Source: Micromonospora phaseoli (GTDB taxonomy: Bacteria; Actinomycetota; Actinomycetes; Mycobacteriales; Micromonosporaceae). Taken from it: DNA of 64,000 nucleotides. Positions 8,937 to 18,469 of the stretch are shown here, one piece after another. Below the pieces are notes generated by a model, which had not been told where the DNA came from, did no database searches, and was given only the letters and a program-made list of their open reading frames with translations. Each line of letters starts with the position of its first letter. The first letter of the stretch is position 1. The translations under genes were made by a program, and so were the position numbers. The stretch spans positions 819,003 through 883,002 of the forward strand of contig NZ_FNYV01000001.1 in the NCBI RefSeq assembly GCF_900109115.1, read 5' to 3'.

Positions 8937-9995
8937 ATGGGGGAGTCGACGCGGCCACTGGGCCGCAGCGGCATCGAGGTCAGCGCCCTGGGCATGGGCT
9001 GCTGGGCCATCGCCGGCCCCTGGGCCGAGGGACAGATCCCGTTGGGCTGGGGCGCGGTCGACGACGAGGAGTCGATCCGGGCGGTCCGCCGGGCGCTCGA
9101 ATGCGGCGTGACGCTCTTCGACACCGCCGACACGTACGGGGCCGGACACGGCGAGCGCGTCCTCGGGCGGGCGTTGAACGGCCGGCGCGACGAGGCGGTC
9201 ATCGCCACCAAGTGGGGCTACACGTTCGACGAGGGGGCTCGCCAGGCCACCGGGCCGGACGCGTCACCGGCATACCTGCGGCGAGCCGTGCGGGAGTCGC
9301 TGCGGCGCCTCGACACCGATCGGATCGACCTGTACCAGCTGCACCTGGCCGACCTGCCCGTCCCCCGGGCACAGGACCTGATCGGCGCTCTCGAGGACCT
9401 GGTGGCCGACGGCCTGGTCCGGGCGTACGGGTGGAGCACCGACCGGGCCGACCGGGCCGCCGTCTTCGGACACGACGCCCCGCACGCCGCCGCCGTGCAG
9501 CACAGCCTGTCGGTGCTGCGCGACGCGCCTGACCTGCTCAGTGTCTGCGACAAGTACGACCTGGCCAGCATCAGCTGCGGCCCGCTCGGCATGGGCCTGC
9601 TCACCGGCAAGTACCACGCCGCGTCGACGCTGCCCCACGACGACGTACGGGGCATGGCTTCCGGCTGGCTGGAGTGGTTCCGCCGCGGCCGGCCCGCGCC
9701 GGAGTGGCTGCGCCGGGTACACGCGGTCCGGGCGGCGCTGACCGCCGACGGGCGCACCCTGGCCCAGGGCGCGCTCGGCTGGATCTGGGCCCGCAGCGAC
9801 CGGACGATTCCGATCCCAGGCTGCCGCACCGTCGCGCAGGTGGAGGAGAACGCTGCCGCGTTGGCCCTCGGGCCGCTCGCTCCCGACCACTTCGCCGAGG
9901 TGGAGCGGCAGTTGGCGGCCCTGCGGTCGGCCGCGCTCCGCGAGGCCGACCGCCCCCACTGGCCCAGCCCCGTGCTTCCCATCGCCCGCCCCTGA
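8937..9995 (+). CDS. Aldo/keto reductase
   Basis: A 352-residue TIM-barrel NADPH-dependent oxidoreductase. The catalytic tetrad can be read as Asp and Tyr in FDTADTYG, Lys in IATKWGY and His in LYQLHLAD. The C-terminal NADPH-binding part includes IPIPGCRTVAQVEENA. The substrate is unknown. Start ATG 8937 begins just before the conserved RPLGRSGIEVSALGMGCW; an upstream in-frame GTG exists at 8871 but adds no recognisable sequence. It interrupts the HIT-pgsA neighbourhood seen in mycobacteria. The 286-bp gap upstream of it holds nothing I can identify. Confidence 0.92.
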   Translation: MGESTRPLGRSGIEVSALGMGCWAIAGPWAEGQIPLGWGAVDDEESIRAVRRALECGVTLFDTADTYGAGHGERVLGRALNGRRDEAVIATKWGYTFDEGARQATGPDASPAYLRRAVRESLRRLDTDRIDLYQLHLADLPVPRAQDLIGALEDLVADGLVRAYGWSTDRADRAAVFGHDAPHAAAVQHSLSVLRDAPDLLSVCDKYDLASISCGPLGMGLLTGKYHAASTLPHDDVRGMASGWLEWFRRGRPAPEWLRRVHAVRAALTADGRTLAQGALGWIWARSDRTIPIPGCRTVAQVEENAAALALGPLAPDHFAEVERQLAALRSAALREADRPHWPSPVLPIARP

Positions 9996-10019
9996 CCGCC
10001 GGGACAGGCCGCGGCCCCG

Positions 10020-10043
10020 CCCGGCCCAGCCGACCGGGCCGGG
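10020..10043. terminator. Bidirectional hairpin between convergent genes
   Basis: CCCGGCCC (10020-10027) pairs with GGGCCGGG (10036-10043) around an 8-nt loop, exactly between the ends of the aldo/keto reductase gene and the convergent EF-G-like gene. Confidence 0.6.
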
Positions 10044-10053
10044 ACGGCGCGGG

Positions 10054-12207
10054 TCAGGCGTGTTCCTTGCGGATCTGATCGGCCAGGTGGGCGGGCATCG
10101 GGTCGTAACGGACGAAGTGGCGGCGGAAGGTACCGGCGCCGGCGGTCATCGCACGCAGCTCCACGGCGTAGCGCAGCAGCTCGGTGGCGGGCACCTCGGC
10201 GCGTACCAGGGTGCGGCCCTCGGTGTCCGGATCCGGCTCGGTGCCGAGCACCCGGCCACGCCGGCCGGACAGGTCGCCCATCACCGTGCCCACGTTGCCG
10301 TCGGGTACCCGCACGGTCACCTCGTCGACCGGCTCCAGCAGCGCCGGTTGCCCCTGCCCGGCGGCGTCGCGCAGGGCCAGCGCCCCGGCGGTCTGGAACG
10401 CCGCGTCGGAGGAGTCCACGCTGTGCGCCTTGCCGTCGACCAGGGTCACCCGCAGGTCCACCACCGGGTGACCGGCGAGCACGCCGCGCTGCATCTGGGC
10501 GCGTACGCCCTTCTCCACCGACGGGATGTAGTTGTGGGGCACCGCCCCGCCGACCACCCGGTCGACGAACTCGAAGCCGGCGCCGCGCGGCAGCGGCTCC
10601 ACCTCGATGTCACAGACGGCGTACTGGCCGTGCCCTCCGGACTGCTTCACGTGCCGGCCGTGCCCGCGCGCCGGTGCCGTGAGCGTCTCCCGCAACGCCA
10701 CCCGCACCGGCTCGGTATCCAGCTCCACCCCGCCGGCGCGCAGCCGGTCGAGGACCACGTCGGCGTGCGCCTCACCCATGCACCACAGCACCAGCTGGTG
10801 CGTCTGCGGGTTGCGTTCCAGCCGCATCGTCGGATCGCCGGTCACCAGCCGGGCCAGGTTGCGGGCCAGGGCGTCCTCGTCGGAGCGGGACTTCGCCACG
10901 ATCGCCACCGGCAGCAGCGGCTCGGGCATCTCCCACGGGGCGATCAGCAGCGGATCGTCCTTGGCGGAGATGGTGTCACCGGTCTCCGCGCTGCCGGACT
11001 TGGTGATCGCGCAGATGTCGCCGGCCACCGCCACGCCGACCTCCCGCAGGGTGGCGCCGAGCGGGCTGTACAGGTGGGCGATCCGCTCGTCGGCGTCGTG
11101 GTCCGGGTGGCCCCGCTCGGTGAGGCCGTGCCCGGAGACATGCACTGTCTGCTCGGGACGCAGCGTGCCGGAGAAGACCCGGACCACGCAGACCCGACCG
11201 ACGTGCCGGTCGATGGTGGTCTTGACCACCTCGGCGACCAGCGGACCGTCCGGGTCGCAGGTCAGCGGCGGACGGGACGAGCCGTCCACCCCTTCGACCG
11301 CGGGCAGGTCGTGCTCCAACGGCGACGGGAAGCCGGCGGTGAGCACCTCCAGCAGCGCGTCCAGCCCGACCCCGGTGGCCGCGCAGACCGGCACCACCGG
11401 GTAGAAATGGCCCCGCGCGACGGCCTTCTCCAAGTCCTCGACCAGCAGCCCGGAGTCGATCTCCTCGCCACCGACGTACCGGTCCATCAGGGTTTCGTCC
11501 TCGCTCTCGGCGATGATCCCCTCGATGAGTTCGTTGCGGGATTCGACGATGGCCGGCAGGTGCTCCGGGTCGGGATCACGGACCTGCGGCGGCAGGCCGT
11601 CGGTGTAGTCGAAGACCCGCCGGGTGATCAGCCCCAGCAGGCCGACGACGGACTCGCCGTCGTCGCCGAGCATCGGCAGGTAGAGCGGGAGCACGTTGTC
11701 GCCGAACACGCGCTGGCACAGGGCCACCGCCTCGTCGAAGTCGGCGCGCGGGTGATCCAGCCGGGAGACCGCGACCGCCCGGGGCATGTCCACCGCCGCG
11801 CACTCCTCCCACAGCGCCGCAGTGGCCGCGTCCATCCCGTCGACGGCGGAGACCACGAACAGCGCGGCGTCGGCGGCCCGCAGGCCGGCCCGCAGCTCAC
11901 CGACGAAGTCGGCGTAGCCGGGCGTGTCGAGCAGGTTCACCTTGATCCCGTCGTGCAGCAGCGGCGCGCAGGCCACCGCCACCGAACGCTGCTGGCGTAC
12001 GGCCGCCGGGTCGTGGTCGCAGACGGTGGTGCCGTCGGCGACCGTGCCGGGTCGGGCGATCGTGCCGCTCGCCGCGAGCAACGCCTCGACCAGGGTCGTC
12101 TTGCCCGCCCCGGAGTGCCCGACGAGCACCACGTTGCGGATCCTGGCGGGGTCGGTCACCGCCGGTACGCCGCCGGTGCCCCCCTTGTCGTGACTCTTCT
12201 GCGCCAT
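10054..12207 (-). CDS. Elongation factor G-like GTPase (EF-G2 type)
   Basis: A 717-residue translational GTPase with EF-G domain order. G1 is GHSGAGKTT and G3 is DTPGYADF; domain II follows from about residue 300. Domain IV has GGHGQYAVCDIEVEPLPRG, and domain V has PDGNVGTVMGDLSGRRG. The G4 motif, NKxD in canonical EF-G, reads SRLD here; mycobacterial FusA2 also departs from NKxD. This places it in the EF-G-like group rather than the essential FusA encoded with rpsL/rpsG. Its function in cells is not well defined. ATG 12207 is preferred because GGGAGG stands 8 nt upstream; that sequence would abut the alternative GTG 12216. Confidence 0.88.
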   Translation of the reverse strand: MAQKSHDKGGTGGVPAVTDPARIRNVVLVGHSGAGKTTLVEALLAASGTIARPGTVADGTTVCDHDPAAVRQQRSVAVACAPLLHDGIKVNLLDTPGYADFVGELRAGLRAADAALFVVSAVDGMDAATAALWEECAAVDMPRAVAVSRLDHPRADFDEAVALCQRVFGDNVLPLYLPMLGDDGESVVGLLGLITRRVFDYTDGLPPQVRDPDPEHLPAIVESRNELIEGIIAESEDETLMDRYVGGEEIDSGLLVEDLEKAVARGHFYPVVPVCAATGVGLDALLEVLTAGFPSPLEHDLPAVEGVDGSSRPPLTCDPDGPLVAEVVKTTIDRHVGRVCVVRVFSGTLRPEQTVHVSGHGLTERGHPDHDADERIAHLYSPLGATLREVGVAVAGDICAITKSGSAETGDTISAKDDPLLIAPWEMPEPLLPVAIVAKSRSDEDALARNLARLVTGDPTMRLERNPQTHQLVLWCMGEAHADVVLDRLRAGGVELDTEPVRVALRETLTAPARGHGRHVKQSGGHGQYAVCDIEVEPLPRGAGFEFVDRVVGGAVPHNYIPSVEKGVRAQMQRGVLAGHPVVDLRVTLVDGKAHSVDSSDAAFQTAGALALRDAAGQGQPALLEPVDEVTVRVPDGNVGTVMGDLSGRRGRVLGTEPDPDTEGRTLVRAEVPATELLRYAVELRAMTAGAGTFRRHFVRYDPMPAHLADQIRKEHA

Positions 12208-12450
12208 CGGGCGCACCTCCCTCAGCCGGTGGTGGTGGGTGGCGACCGCCGCGCGCGACGGGATGCGGCCCGGGCGGGTGTTGCGGCGATATCCTCCGGT
12301 GGTTCACTGCGAACCGGGCAGTCAACAGGCGGTGGGGTGACCCGGGTCACCCTCCCACCTCGATCTCACACCCGATATCTGGCCGACACAACCCTCGCTG
12401 GGCAGACGGCGGTGTCGCCGTCGACAGCCGACCGTTATCGTGGGACCGCC

Positions 12451-13083
12451 ATGGCGAAGATCTTCCAAGTGTCGGCCCGCGCGGGGATGACCCGCGTCGT
12501 CGAGCCGATCGCCCGTAGCCTGCTGCGCGCGGGCGTATCCCCCAACACGGTCACCGTCGCGGGCACCCTCGGGGTGCTCGTGGGCGCGATCGGTTTCGGT
12601 GCTCGCGGCCATCTGGTCGCCGGCGCGTTGATCGTGACGGTCTTCGCGCTCACCGATCTGCTCGACGGGACGATGGCCCGGATGAGTGGCGGCTCGACCC
12701 GGTTCGGCGCGTTCCTCGACTCCAGCATGGATCGGGTCGCCGACAGCGCCGTCTTCGGCGCGGTCGCCTTCTACCTGGCCGGCCAGGGCGACCGTGCGGG
12801 GCTGGCCGCCGCGCTGATCTGTCTGGCCGTGGGCGGGCTCGTGTCGTATGTCAAGGCCCGCGCCGAAGGGCTCGGGATGACCTCGAACGTCGGCATCGCC
12901 GAGCGTACCGAGCGGCTGCTGATCGTCGGCGTCGGCGGCCTGCTCGCCGCCCTGGTCCATCCGGCGGCGCTGCCGATCGCGCTGTGGCTGCTCGCGGCGG
13001 TGTCGCTGTTCACCGTGGGCCAGCGGATGCGGCACGTCTACCGGCAGGCCCAGCAGGTCGATGCGCCGGGCGGCCACGGGTGA
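12451..13083 (+). CDS. pgsA: Phosphatidylinositol phosphate synthase (CDP-alcohol phosphatidyltransferase)
   Basis: A 210-residue integral membrane enzyme with about six helices. The full CDP-alcohol signature DGx2ARx8Gx3Dx3D is present (DGTMAR to SSMDRVAD, about residues 70-95). In actinobacteria it joins CDP-diacylglycerol and inositol-1-phosphate, the first step towards phosphatidylinositol and PIMs. The context (PIM acyltransferase and pimA directly downstream) supports this over phosphatidylglycerophosphate synthase. The start is ATG 12451. Confidence 0.93.
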   Translation: MAKIFQVSARAGMTRVVEPIARSLLRAGVSPNTVTVAGTLGVLVGAIGFGARGHLVAGALIVTVFALTDLLDGTMARMSGGSTRFGAFLDSSMDRVADSAVFGAVAFYLAGQGDRAGLAAALICLAVGGLVSYVKARAEGLGMTSNVGIAERTERLLIVGVGGLLAALVHPAALPIALWLLAAVSLFTVGQRMRHVYRQAQQVDAPGGHG

Positions 13084-13108
13084 GCGGCACACCAGGGCGG
13101 TGCCGTCG

Positions 13109-13987
13109 GTGAACCTCACCGAACTGGGCTTCGTCGCCGGTTGGCGGCTGCTGCGCGTACTGCCCCGGCCGGTCGCCGCCGCAGGGTTCACCGCGGTGGC
13201 GGACCGGGCCCACCGTCGCCGGGGGGCCGGTGCCACCCGGCTGCGCGCCAACCTGCGCCGGGTGGTCGGGCCGGAGCTGCCCGAGGCGGAGCTGGACGAG
13301 CTGGTGCGGCAGGGGCTGCGCTCGTACGCCCGCTACTGGATGGAGGCGTTCCGGCTGCCCGCGCTGAGCCGCCAGCAGATCCTCTCCGGGTTCCGGCTGG
13401 GCGGCGCCGAGCTGCTCGCCGCGGACGTGGCGGCCGGGCGCGGCGCCGTGGTGGCGTTGCCGCACGGCGGCAACTGGGACATGGCCGGCGCCTGGGTGGC
13501 GGCCAACGGCTGGCCGTTGTCCACCGTCGCCGAGCGGCTCAAGCAGGAGGGCGTCTACCGGCGGTTCATGGCGTTCCGGGAGCGCCTGGGCATGGAGATC
13601 CTGCCCACCAGCGGTGGTGCCCGGCCGCCGATCGACGTGCTGACCGACCGGCTGGCCGCCGGGGCGGTGGTGCCGCTGCTCGCCGACCGGGACCTGTCCG
13701 CCCGCGGTGTGGAGGTGGACTTCTTCGGCGGTCGGACCCGGATGCCGGCCGGTCCGGCGCTGCTCGCGCTGCGCACCGGTGCGCCCCTGTACGTCGCGTC
13801 GATGTGGTACGAACCGGATGCGGCCTGCGCCGCGTTGGAGGGCCCGCTGCCGGTGCCGGGGCCCGAGGAGGGCACCCTGGACGTGCGGGTCCGAGCGCTT
13901 ACCCAGCTGATCGCCGACCGTCTCGCGGCGGGCATCGCCCGGCATCCGCAAGACTGGCACATGTTGCAGCGGATGTGGCTGGACTGA
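13109..13987 (+). CDS. Phosphatidylinositol mannoside acyltransferase (PatA-like)
   Basis: A 292-residue member of the LpxL/HtrB-like acyltransferase family. The catalytic HGGNWD motif is in VVALPHGGNWDMAGAW (about residue 115), followed by LLADRDLSARGVEVDFFGG and PAGPALLALRTGAP. It should add a palmitoyl group to a mannose of PIM at the inner face of the membrane. GTG 13109 is preferred because NLTELGFVAGWRL is the conserved beginning; GTG 13100 and ATG 13061 (which would overlap pgsA) are alternatives. It lies between pgsA and pimA, as in mycobacteria. Confidence 0.88.
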   Translation: MNLTELGFVAGWRLLRVLPRPVAAAGFTAVADRAHRRRGAGATRLRANLRRVVGPELPEAELDELVRQGLRSYARYWMEAFRLPALSRQQILSGFRLGGAELLAADVAAGRGAVVALPHGGNWDMAGAWVAANGWPLSTVAERLKQEGVYRRFMAFRERLGMEILPTSGGARPPIDVLTDRLAAGAVVPLLADRDLSARGVEVDFFGGRTRMPAGPALLALRTGAPLYVASMWYEPDAACAALEGPLPVPGPEEGTLDVRVRALTQLIADRLAAGIARHPQDWHMLQRMWLD

Positions 13988-14001
13988 GGGGGACGGGCGC
14001 A

Positions 14002-15162
14002 ATGCGGATCGGCATCGTCTGCCCGTACTCCTTCGACGTACCCGGCGGAGTGCAGAACCATGTGATGGATCTCGCCGAGGCGCTGATCGGGCTCGGGCAC
14101 ACGGTGAGCGTGCTCGCCCCGGCGGACGAGGATTCGCCGCTGCCGGCGTACGTGGTGTCGGCCGGCCGGGCGGTGCCGCTGCCGTACAACGGCTCGGTGG
14201 CCCGGATCGCCTTCGGGCCGGTCTCCACCACCCGGGTACGGCGGTGGATCACCCGCGGCGACTTCGACGTGCTGCACGTGCACGAGCCGCTCACGCTGAG
14301 CCTGTCCATGCTCGCCGTGCTCTCCGCCCGGGGGCCGGTGGTGGCCACGTTCCACACCGCGATGACCCGCTCCCGGGTGCTGGCCGCCGCCCAGGGCGCG
14401 CTCCAGATCGTGCTGGAGCGGATCACCGCCCGGATCGCGGTCAGCGCCCTGGCCCGCAAGGTCCAGGTGGAGCACCTGGACGGCGGGGCGGTGGAGATCC
14501 CCAACGGGGTGGCGGTGGCGAAGTTCGCCGGGGTCGAGCCGCTGCCCGGCTGGCCGGGGGAGTGCGGACCGGGTACCGGCGGCACCCTCGGCTTCCTGGG
14601 CCGCTTCACCGAGCCCCGCAAGGGGTTCCCGATCCTGCGGGACGCCTTCGTCGAGCTGGCCCGCCAGCGCCCCGGCCTGCGCCTGCTGGTCGCCGGCCCC
14701 GGTGACCGGAACGACCTGTTCGACCGTTTTCCGACTGATCTTCGGGATCGGGTCACCTTCCTCGGCCTGGTCTCCGAGGAGGAGAAGGCGCGCATGCTGC
14801 GTAGTGTGCACCTCTACGTGGCGCCGAACACCGGCGGCGAGTCCTTCGGCATGATCCTCACCGAGGCGCTGGCCGCCGGTACCACGGTCGTCGCCAGCGA
14901 TCTCGACGCCTTCCGCCGGGTGCTCGACGGCGGCCGGGCCGGGCGGATGTTCCCCACCGGAGACGCGGTGACGCTGCGCCGCACGCTGACGGAGCTGCTG
15001 GACGACCCGGCCCAGCGGGCGGAGTTGACCGCCTGCGGCGACCAGGTGGTGGCGAATTTCGACTGGCCCGTGGTTGCCCGCCGGGTTATGGAGGTATACG
15101 CAGCCGCGATCGAGGCGACCGACGGGCGGGTGATCGACCAGGAGTGGGTGGGGTTGACCTGA
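14002..15162 (+). CDS. pimA: Phosphatidylinositol alpha-mannosyltransferase
   Basis: A 386-residue GT-B fold, GT4 family glycosyltransferase that moves mannose from GDP-mannose to phosphatidylinositol, the first committed step to PIMs. Visible: the N-terminal glycine loop VPGGVQNHV (residues 14-22), HVHEPLTLS, TFHTAMTRS, GFLGRFTEPRKG at the start of the nucleotide-binding half, and the donor-site block NTGGESFGMILTEALAAG with the E-x7-E pattern. It starts 14 nt after the acyltransferase gene in the same operon. The length is normal. Confidence 0.95.
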   Translation: MRIGIVCPYSFDVPGGVQNHVMDLAEALIGLGHTVSVLAPADEDSPLPAYVVSAGRAVPLPYNGSVARIAFGPVSTTRVRRWITRGDFDVLHVHEPLTLSLSMLAVLSARGPVVATFHTAMTRSRVLAAAQGALQIVLERITARIAVSALARKVQVEHLDGGAVEIPNGVAVAKFAGVEPLPGWPGECGPGTGGTLGFLGRFTEPRKGFPILRDAFVELARQRPGLRLLVAGPGDRNDLFDRFPTDLRDRVTFLGLVSEEEKARMLRSVHLYVAPNTGGESFGMILTEALAAGTTVVASDLDAFRRVLDGGRAGRMFPTGDAVTLRRTLTELLDDPAQRAELTACGDQVVANFDWPVVARRVMEVYAAAIEATDGRVIDQEWVGLT

Positions 15163-15188
15163 TCGGGAGGAACGGGAGCAGCACTACG

Positions 15189-15692
15189 ATGCCGGGCATG
15201 TGGTGGGTGGTGGGCGCGACGCTGGTCGTCGCCCTGGTCTCGGCGTACCTGATCTGGACCGCCGGCCGGGTCGAGCGGCTGCAGGCCCGCGCGCAGCTCG
15301 CGGCCCGCGCCCTGGACGCCCACCTGCTGCGCCGGGCCGCCGCCGCGGCGGTGCTGGCCGAGCGACGCTACGGCGTCGAGCTGTACGCGGCGGCGCGGAT
15401 CGCGCTCGACGCCCAGCCGGACGAGCGGGAGGCGGCCGAGAACGACCTGACCCGGCAGCTGCGGACGGTCCGACTGGACCCCACCAATCCCGACTGCGAG
15501 GCGGTCATCGCCGCCAGCCGGCGGCTCGCCCTGGCCCGCCAGGTGCACACCGATCTGGTCCGGGACGCCCGTGCGGCGCGCGGTCGGCCGCTGGTACGCC
15601 TGTTACGGATGGGACACCGGCACACCTGGCCGCGCTACTTCGACATCGACGATCCCACGCTGACCGTCCCCGCCGACGTTCCCGCCGGCTGA
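15189..15692 (+). CDS. Conserved membrane-anchored protein of unknown function in the PIM operon
   Basis: A 167-residue protein with one N-terminal membrane helix (VVGATLVVALVSAYLIWTAG) followed by a cytoplasmic, Ala/Arg-rich helical region and a conserved-looking WPRYFDIDDPTLTV end. I do not recognise a family. It follows pimA by 26 bp and so probably shares its transcript; a role tied to PIM lipid synthesis is only inference. ATG 15189 is chosen because it stands just before the helix; ATG 15198 is possible. Confidence 0.72.
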   Translation: MPGMWWVVGATLVVALVSAYLIWTAGRVERLQARAQLAARALDAHLLRRAAAAAVLAERRYGVELYAAARIALDAQPDEREAAENDLTRQLRTVRLDPTNPDCEAVIAASRRLALARQVHTDLVRDARAARGRPLVRLLRMGHRHTWPRYFDIDDPTLTVPADVPAG

Positions 15693-15820
15693 GCGGCGTG
15701 GGGCGGTGACGGCGGCCACAGAGCAGGCCACCACGGGTCTGATTGGCTGTCGGAGCGGCGTTGACCCGGGCGTAGCATTTCCGCTGCCACCTGCCGAGGA
15801 CGCCTGAGGAGCGATAAGCC

Positions 15821-16738
15821 GTGTCCGAGACGACTTCCCCGAACGCCAGCGCCACCCCGGTCGTCGGCACCGCCCGCGTGAAGCGTGGCATGGCCGAGAT
15901 GCTCAAGGGCGGTGTGATCATGGACGTGGTCACCCCGGAGCAAGCCAAGATCGCTGAGGACGCGGGTGCGGTCGCGGTGATGGCGCTGGAGCGCGTACCC
16001 GCCGACATCCGCGCCCAGGGCGGGGTGTCTCGAATGAGCGACCCCGACATGATCGACGGCATCATCGAGGCCGTCTCCATCCCGGTGATGGCCAAGGCCC
16101 GCATCGGCCACTTCGTCGAGGCGCAGATCCTGCAGTCCCTCGGCGTCGACTACGTCGACGAGTCCGAGGTGCTGACCCCGGCCGACTACGCCAACCACAT
16201 CGACAAGTGGGCGTTCACCGTGCCGTTCGTCTGCGGTGCGACCAACCTGGGCGAGGCGCTGCGCCGGATCACCGAGGGCGCGGCCATGATCCGATCCAAG
16301 GGCGAGGCCGGCACCGGTGACGTCTCCAACGCCACCACCCACATGCGGAAGATCCGCCAGGAGATCCGCCGCCTCCAGACGCTGCCCGCCGACGAGCTGT
16401 TCGTCGCGGCGAAGGAGCTGCAGGCGCCGTACGAGCTGGTCAAGGAGATCGCCGAGACCGGCAAGCTGCCGGTGGTGCTGTTCACCGCCGGTGGCATCGC
16501 CACCCCGGCCGACGCGGCGATGATGATGCAGCTCGGCGCCGAGGGCGTCTTCGTCGGCTCCGGCATCTTCAAGTCCGGCAACCCGGCCCAGCGGGCCGCC
16601 GCGATCGTCAAGGCGACCACCTTCCACGACGACCCGGATGTGCTGGCCAAGGTCTCCCGGGGCCTCGGCGAGGCGATGGTAGGCATCAACGTCGACGACA
16701 TCCCGCAGCCGCACCGCCTCGCCGACCGCGGCTGGTGA
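15821..16738 (+). CDS. pdxS: Pyridoxal 5'-phosphate synthase, lyase subunit
   Basis: A 305-residue TIM-barrel subunit of the DXP-independent PLP synthase. It uses ribose-5-phosphate, glyceraldehyde-3-phosphate and ammonia from PdxT. Conserved stretches are [45 protein letters not shown], the Lys in [10 protein letters not shown], and [16 protein letters not shown] 15821 follows GAGGAG at 9-nt spacing. The glutaminase pdxT lies 74 bp downstream, beyond a repeat hairpin. Confidence 0.97.
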   Translation: MSETTSPNASATPVVGTARVKRGMAEMLKGGVIMDVVTPEQAKIAEDAGAVAVMALERVPADIRAQGGVSRMSDPDMIDGIIEAVSIPVMAKARIGHFVEAQILQSLGVDYVDESEVLTPADYANHIDKWAFTVPFVCGATNLGEALRRITEGAAMIRSKGEAGTGDVSNATTHMRKIRQEIRRLQTLPADELFVAAKELQAPYELVKEIAETGKLPVVLFTAGGIATPADAAMMMQLGAEGVFVGSGIFKSGNPAQRAAAIVKATTFHDDPDVLAKVSRGLGEAMVGINVDDIPQPHRLADRGW

Positions 16739-16747
16739 CGTGAAAGG

Positions 16748-16799
16748 AGGGGCCCCCTGTTAACGCCTCCGGTAGAGCAGGGGCCCCTTCTTGACGCCT
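16748..16799. repeat. GGGGCCCC hairpin element between pdxS and pdxT
   Basis: Bases 16748-16759 (AGGGGCCCCCTG) pair with 16778-16788 (CAGGGGCCCCT) with one bulged C, around an 18-nt loop. Each arm is itself a GGGGCCCC palindrome, and each is followed by a TTAACGCCT/TTGACGCCT direct repeat. It ends before the pdxT ribosome-binding site, so it can attenuate or stabilise the pdxS message within the operon. Confidence 0.6.
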
Positions 16800-16812
16800 G
16801 GAAGGAGCACAC

Positions 16813-17418
16813 GTGACGGCACCCGTGATCGGTGTGCTCGCCCTGCAGGGCGACGTCCGCGAACACGTCACGGCCCTGACCGGTGCCGGCGCGCAGGCCC
16901 GTCCGGTACGCCGGCCGGCGGAGCTGGACGCGGTCGACGGCCTGGTCATCCCGGGCGGGGAGTCCACCACGATCAGCAAGCTGGTCGACATCTTCGAAAT
17001 GCGTGAGCCGATCGACAAGCGAATCGCGGCCGGCATGCCGGTCTACGGCTCCTGTGCCGGCATGATCATGCTTGCCACCGAGGTCCTCGACGGCCGGCCG
17101 GACCAGCGCGGCTTCGACGGCATCGAGATGACCGTGCGGCGCAACGCGTTCGGCCGGCAGGTCGACTCGTTCGAGGCTCCGGTGGAGGTCACCGGCATCA
17201 CCGGCGGGCCGCTGCACGCGGTCTTCATCCGGGCACCCTGGGTCGAGCGGGTGGGGGACACCGTCGAGGTGCTCGGCACGGTGACCGACGGCCCGGCCGC
17301 CGGCCGGATCGTGGCGGTGCGGCGGGACAATCTGCTGGCCACCTCGTTCCACCCGGAACTCACCGGTGACCTGCGGTTGCACGCCTACTTCGTGGACCTG
17401 GTCCGCGCCGCCGGCTGA
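16813..17418 (+). CDS. pdxT: Pyridoxal 5'-phosphate synthase, glutaminase subunit
   Basis: A 201-residue class I glutaminase that supplies ammonia to PdxS. The nucleophile is Cys in [11 protein letters not shown] (about residue 80) and the His/Glu pair is in SFHPELTGD (about 182-185). The N-terminus [13 protein letters not shown] and [11 protein letters not shown] are typical of PdxT. GTG 16813 follows GAAGGA at 7-8 nt. The length is normal. Confidence 0.96.
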   Translation: MTAPVIGVLALQGDVREHVTALTGAGAQARPVRRPAELDAVDGLVIPGGESTTISKLVDIFEMREPIDKRIAAGMPVYGSCAGMIMLATEVLDGRPDQRGFDGIEMTVRRNAFGRQVDSFEAPVEVTGITGGPLHAVFIRAPWVERVGDTVEVLGTVTDGPAAGRIVAVRRDNLLATSFHPELTGDLRLHAYFVDLVRAAG

Positions 17419-17518
17419 GCAGCCCGGCCAGACCGACCGACGTCAGCGACCGACCGACGTCACCGGCCGACCGACCTGAACCGGCCACCGACCTCAGCCG
17501 GCCACCGACCGCCGTCCT

Positions 17519-18366
17519 CAGCCGGCCACCGAGCGCAGCCCGCCCGGGCGTCGGCCCGACAGCCGGTCCAGCGCGGCGGCGGTGGCCGCGTCGGCGGGCA
17601 ACTGCACGACCAGCCGCTGCTGGTCGTCGGCGAGCTCCAGCGTCTCGTACGCCAGCCGCAGTGGCCCGACCTCCGGATGCCGCAACCAGCGCACGCCGCT
17701 GGGCTGGGCCGCGACCGGGTGCCGTCGCCACCGTGACAGGAACGGCGCCCCGACGCTGCGGCCGAGCCGCTCGGCGAACGCGTCGCTGGCCGGATCGCCC
17801 TGGCGGAGCCGGTGCAGCTCGGCGACCTGCTGGTCGGCCAGCTCCACCCAGTCGGGGAAGTGCTCCCGGGCGCGTTCGTCGGCGAAGACGAACCACACCA
17901 GGTTGGGCTGCTCGCCGTCGAGTAGCCCGAGCGGGCGGGCCAGCCGGTCGAACGGGTCGTTCCAGGCCAGTACGTCGCTGAGCCGGTTGAGCAGGTACGC
18001 CGGCCGGTCGCGCAGCGCCTCCAGCAGCCCCTGGACCTCCGGGCGGACGGTACGCGAGACCGACGGGCGGCGTCCCGTGCACAACTGCCGGTTGTGATCG
18101 ACCGACGCGAGCTGCCGCAGATGCTGCCGGTCGGCCTCGTCGAGGCGAAGGGCGTTCGCCAGCGCGGCGAGGATCTCCGGTGAGGGCCGGGTGTCGCGCC
18201 CCTGTTCGAGGCGGGTCAGGTACTCGACGCTGACCTGGGCCAGCGTCGCCAACTCGGCCCGGCGCAGGCCCGGGGTGCGCCGCCGGGTGCCCTGGGGCAG
18301 CCCCACCTGCTCGGGCCGCAGCGCCTCCCGGCGGCTGCGTAGGAACGCGCCCAGCTCTCCGTCCAT
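17519..18366 (-). CDS. XRE-family regulator with MmyB-type ligand-binding domain
   Basis: A 282-residue regulator (its frame ends at 17518). A Cro/C1-type HTH is at about residues 8-75 (RRAELATLAQVSVEYLTRLEQGRDTRP is split across the recognition helix). It is followed by the MmyB-like domain with AYLLNRLSDVLAWND and GPLRLAYETLEL. Members of this widespread actinobacterial family bind small, often lipid-like, ligands. The start ATG 18366 faces the flavin reductase gene across about 100 bp, so it very likely controls that gene. The 100 bp past its end carries short degenerate GACCGACCGAC and CCGGCCACCGAC repeats. Confidence 0.88.
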
Positions 18367-18469
18367 CACGGCTCCAGTCTGCCGGTGCCGCCGGTCGGAT
18401 GGGTGTCCCCGTCAGGGCTACCCTCGCGCCGGTCTCCCGGCGGGGACGGCACGCGGGTGGGATCGGGTC

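Noticed and set aside
12371..12390. ATATCTGGCCGACAC upstream of pgsA, identical to the vapC remnant start at 20977
   Set aside because: A 15-nt match is expected by chance within 64 kb; no antitoxin-like or further vapC-like sequence is near.
10060..12450. Long + strand open frame leading into pgsA
   Set aside because: Antisense shadow of the EF-G-like gene; PgsA proteins begin near the ATG at 12451.
17419..17517. Possible CRISPR or structured repeat array after pdxT
   Set aside because: The GACCGACC and CCGGCCACCGAC units are short, uneven and contiguous without spacers; low-complexity sequence only.
18405..18447. GTCCCCG/CGGGGAC dyad between the XRE gene and the flavin reductase gene as the regulator's operator
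   Set aside because: Only 7 bp with 29 nt between in very GC-rich sequence; too weak to call, although an operator must lie somewhere in this gap.
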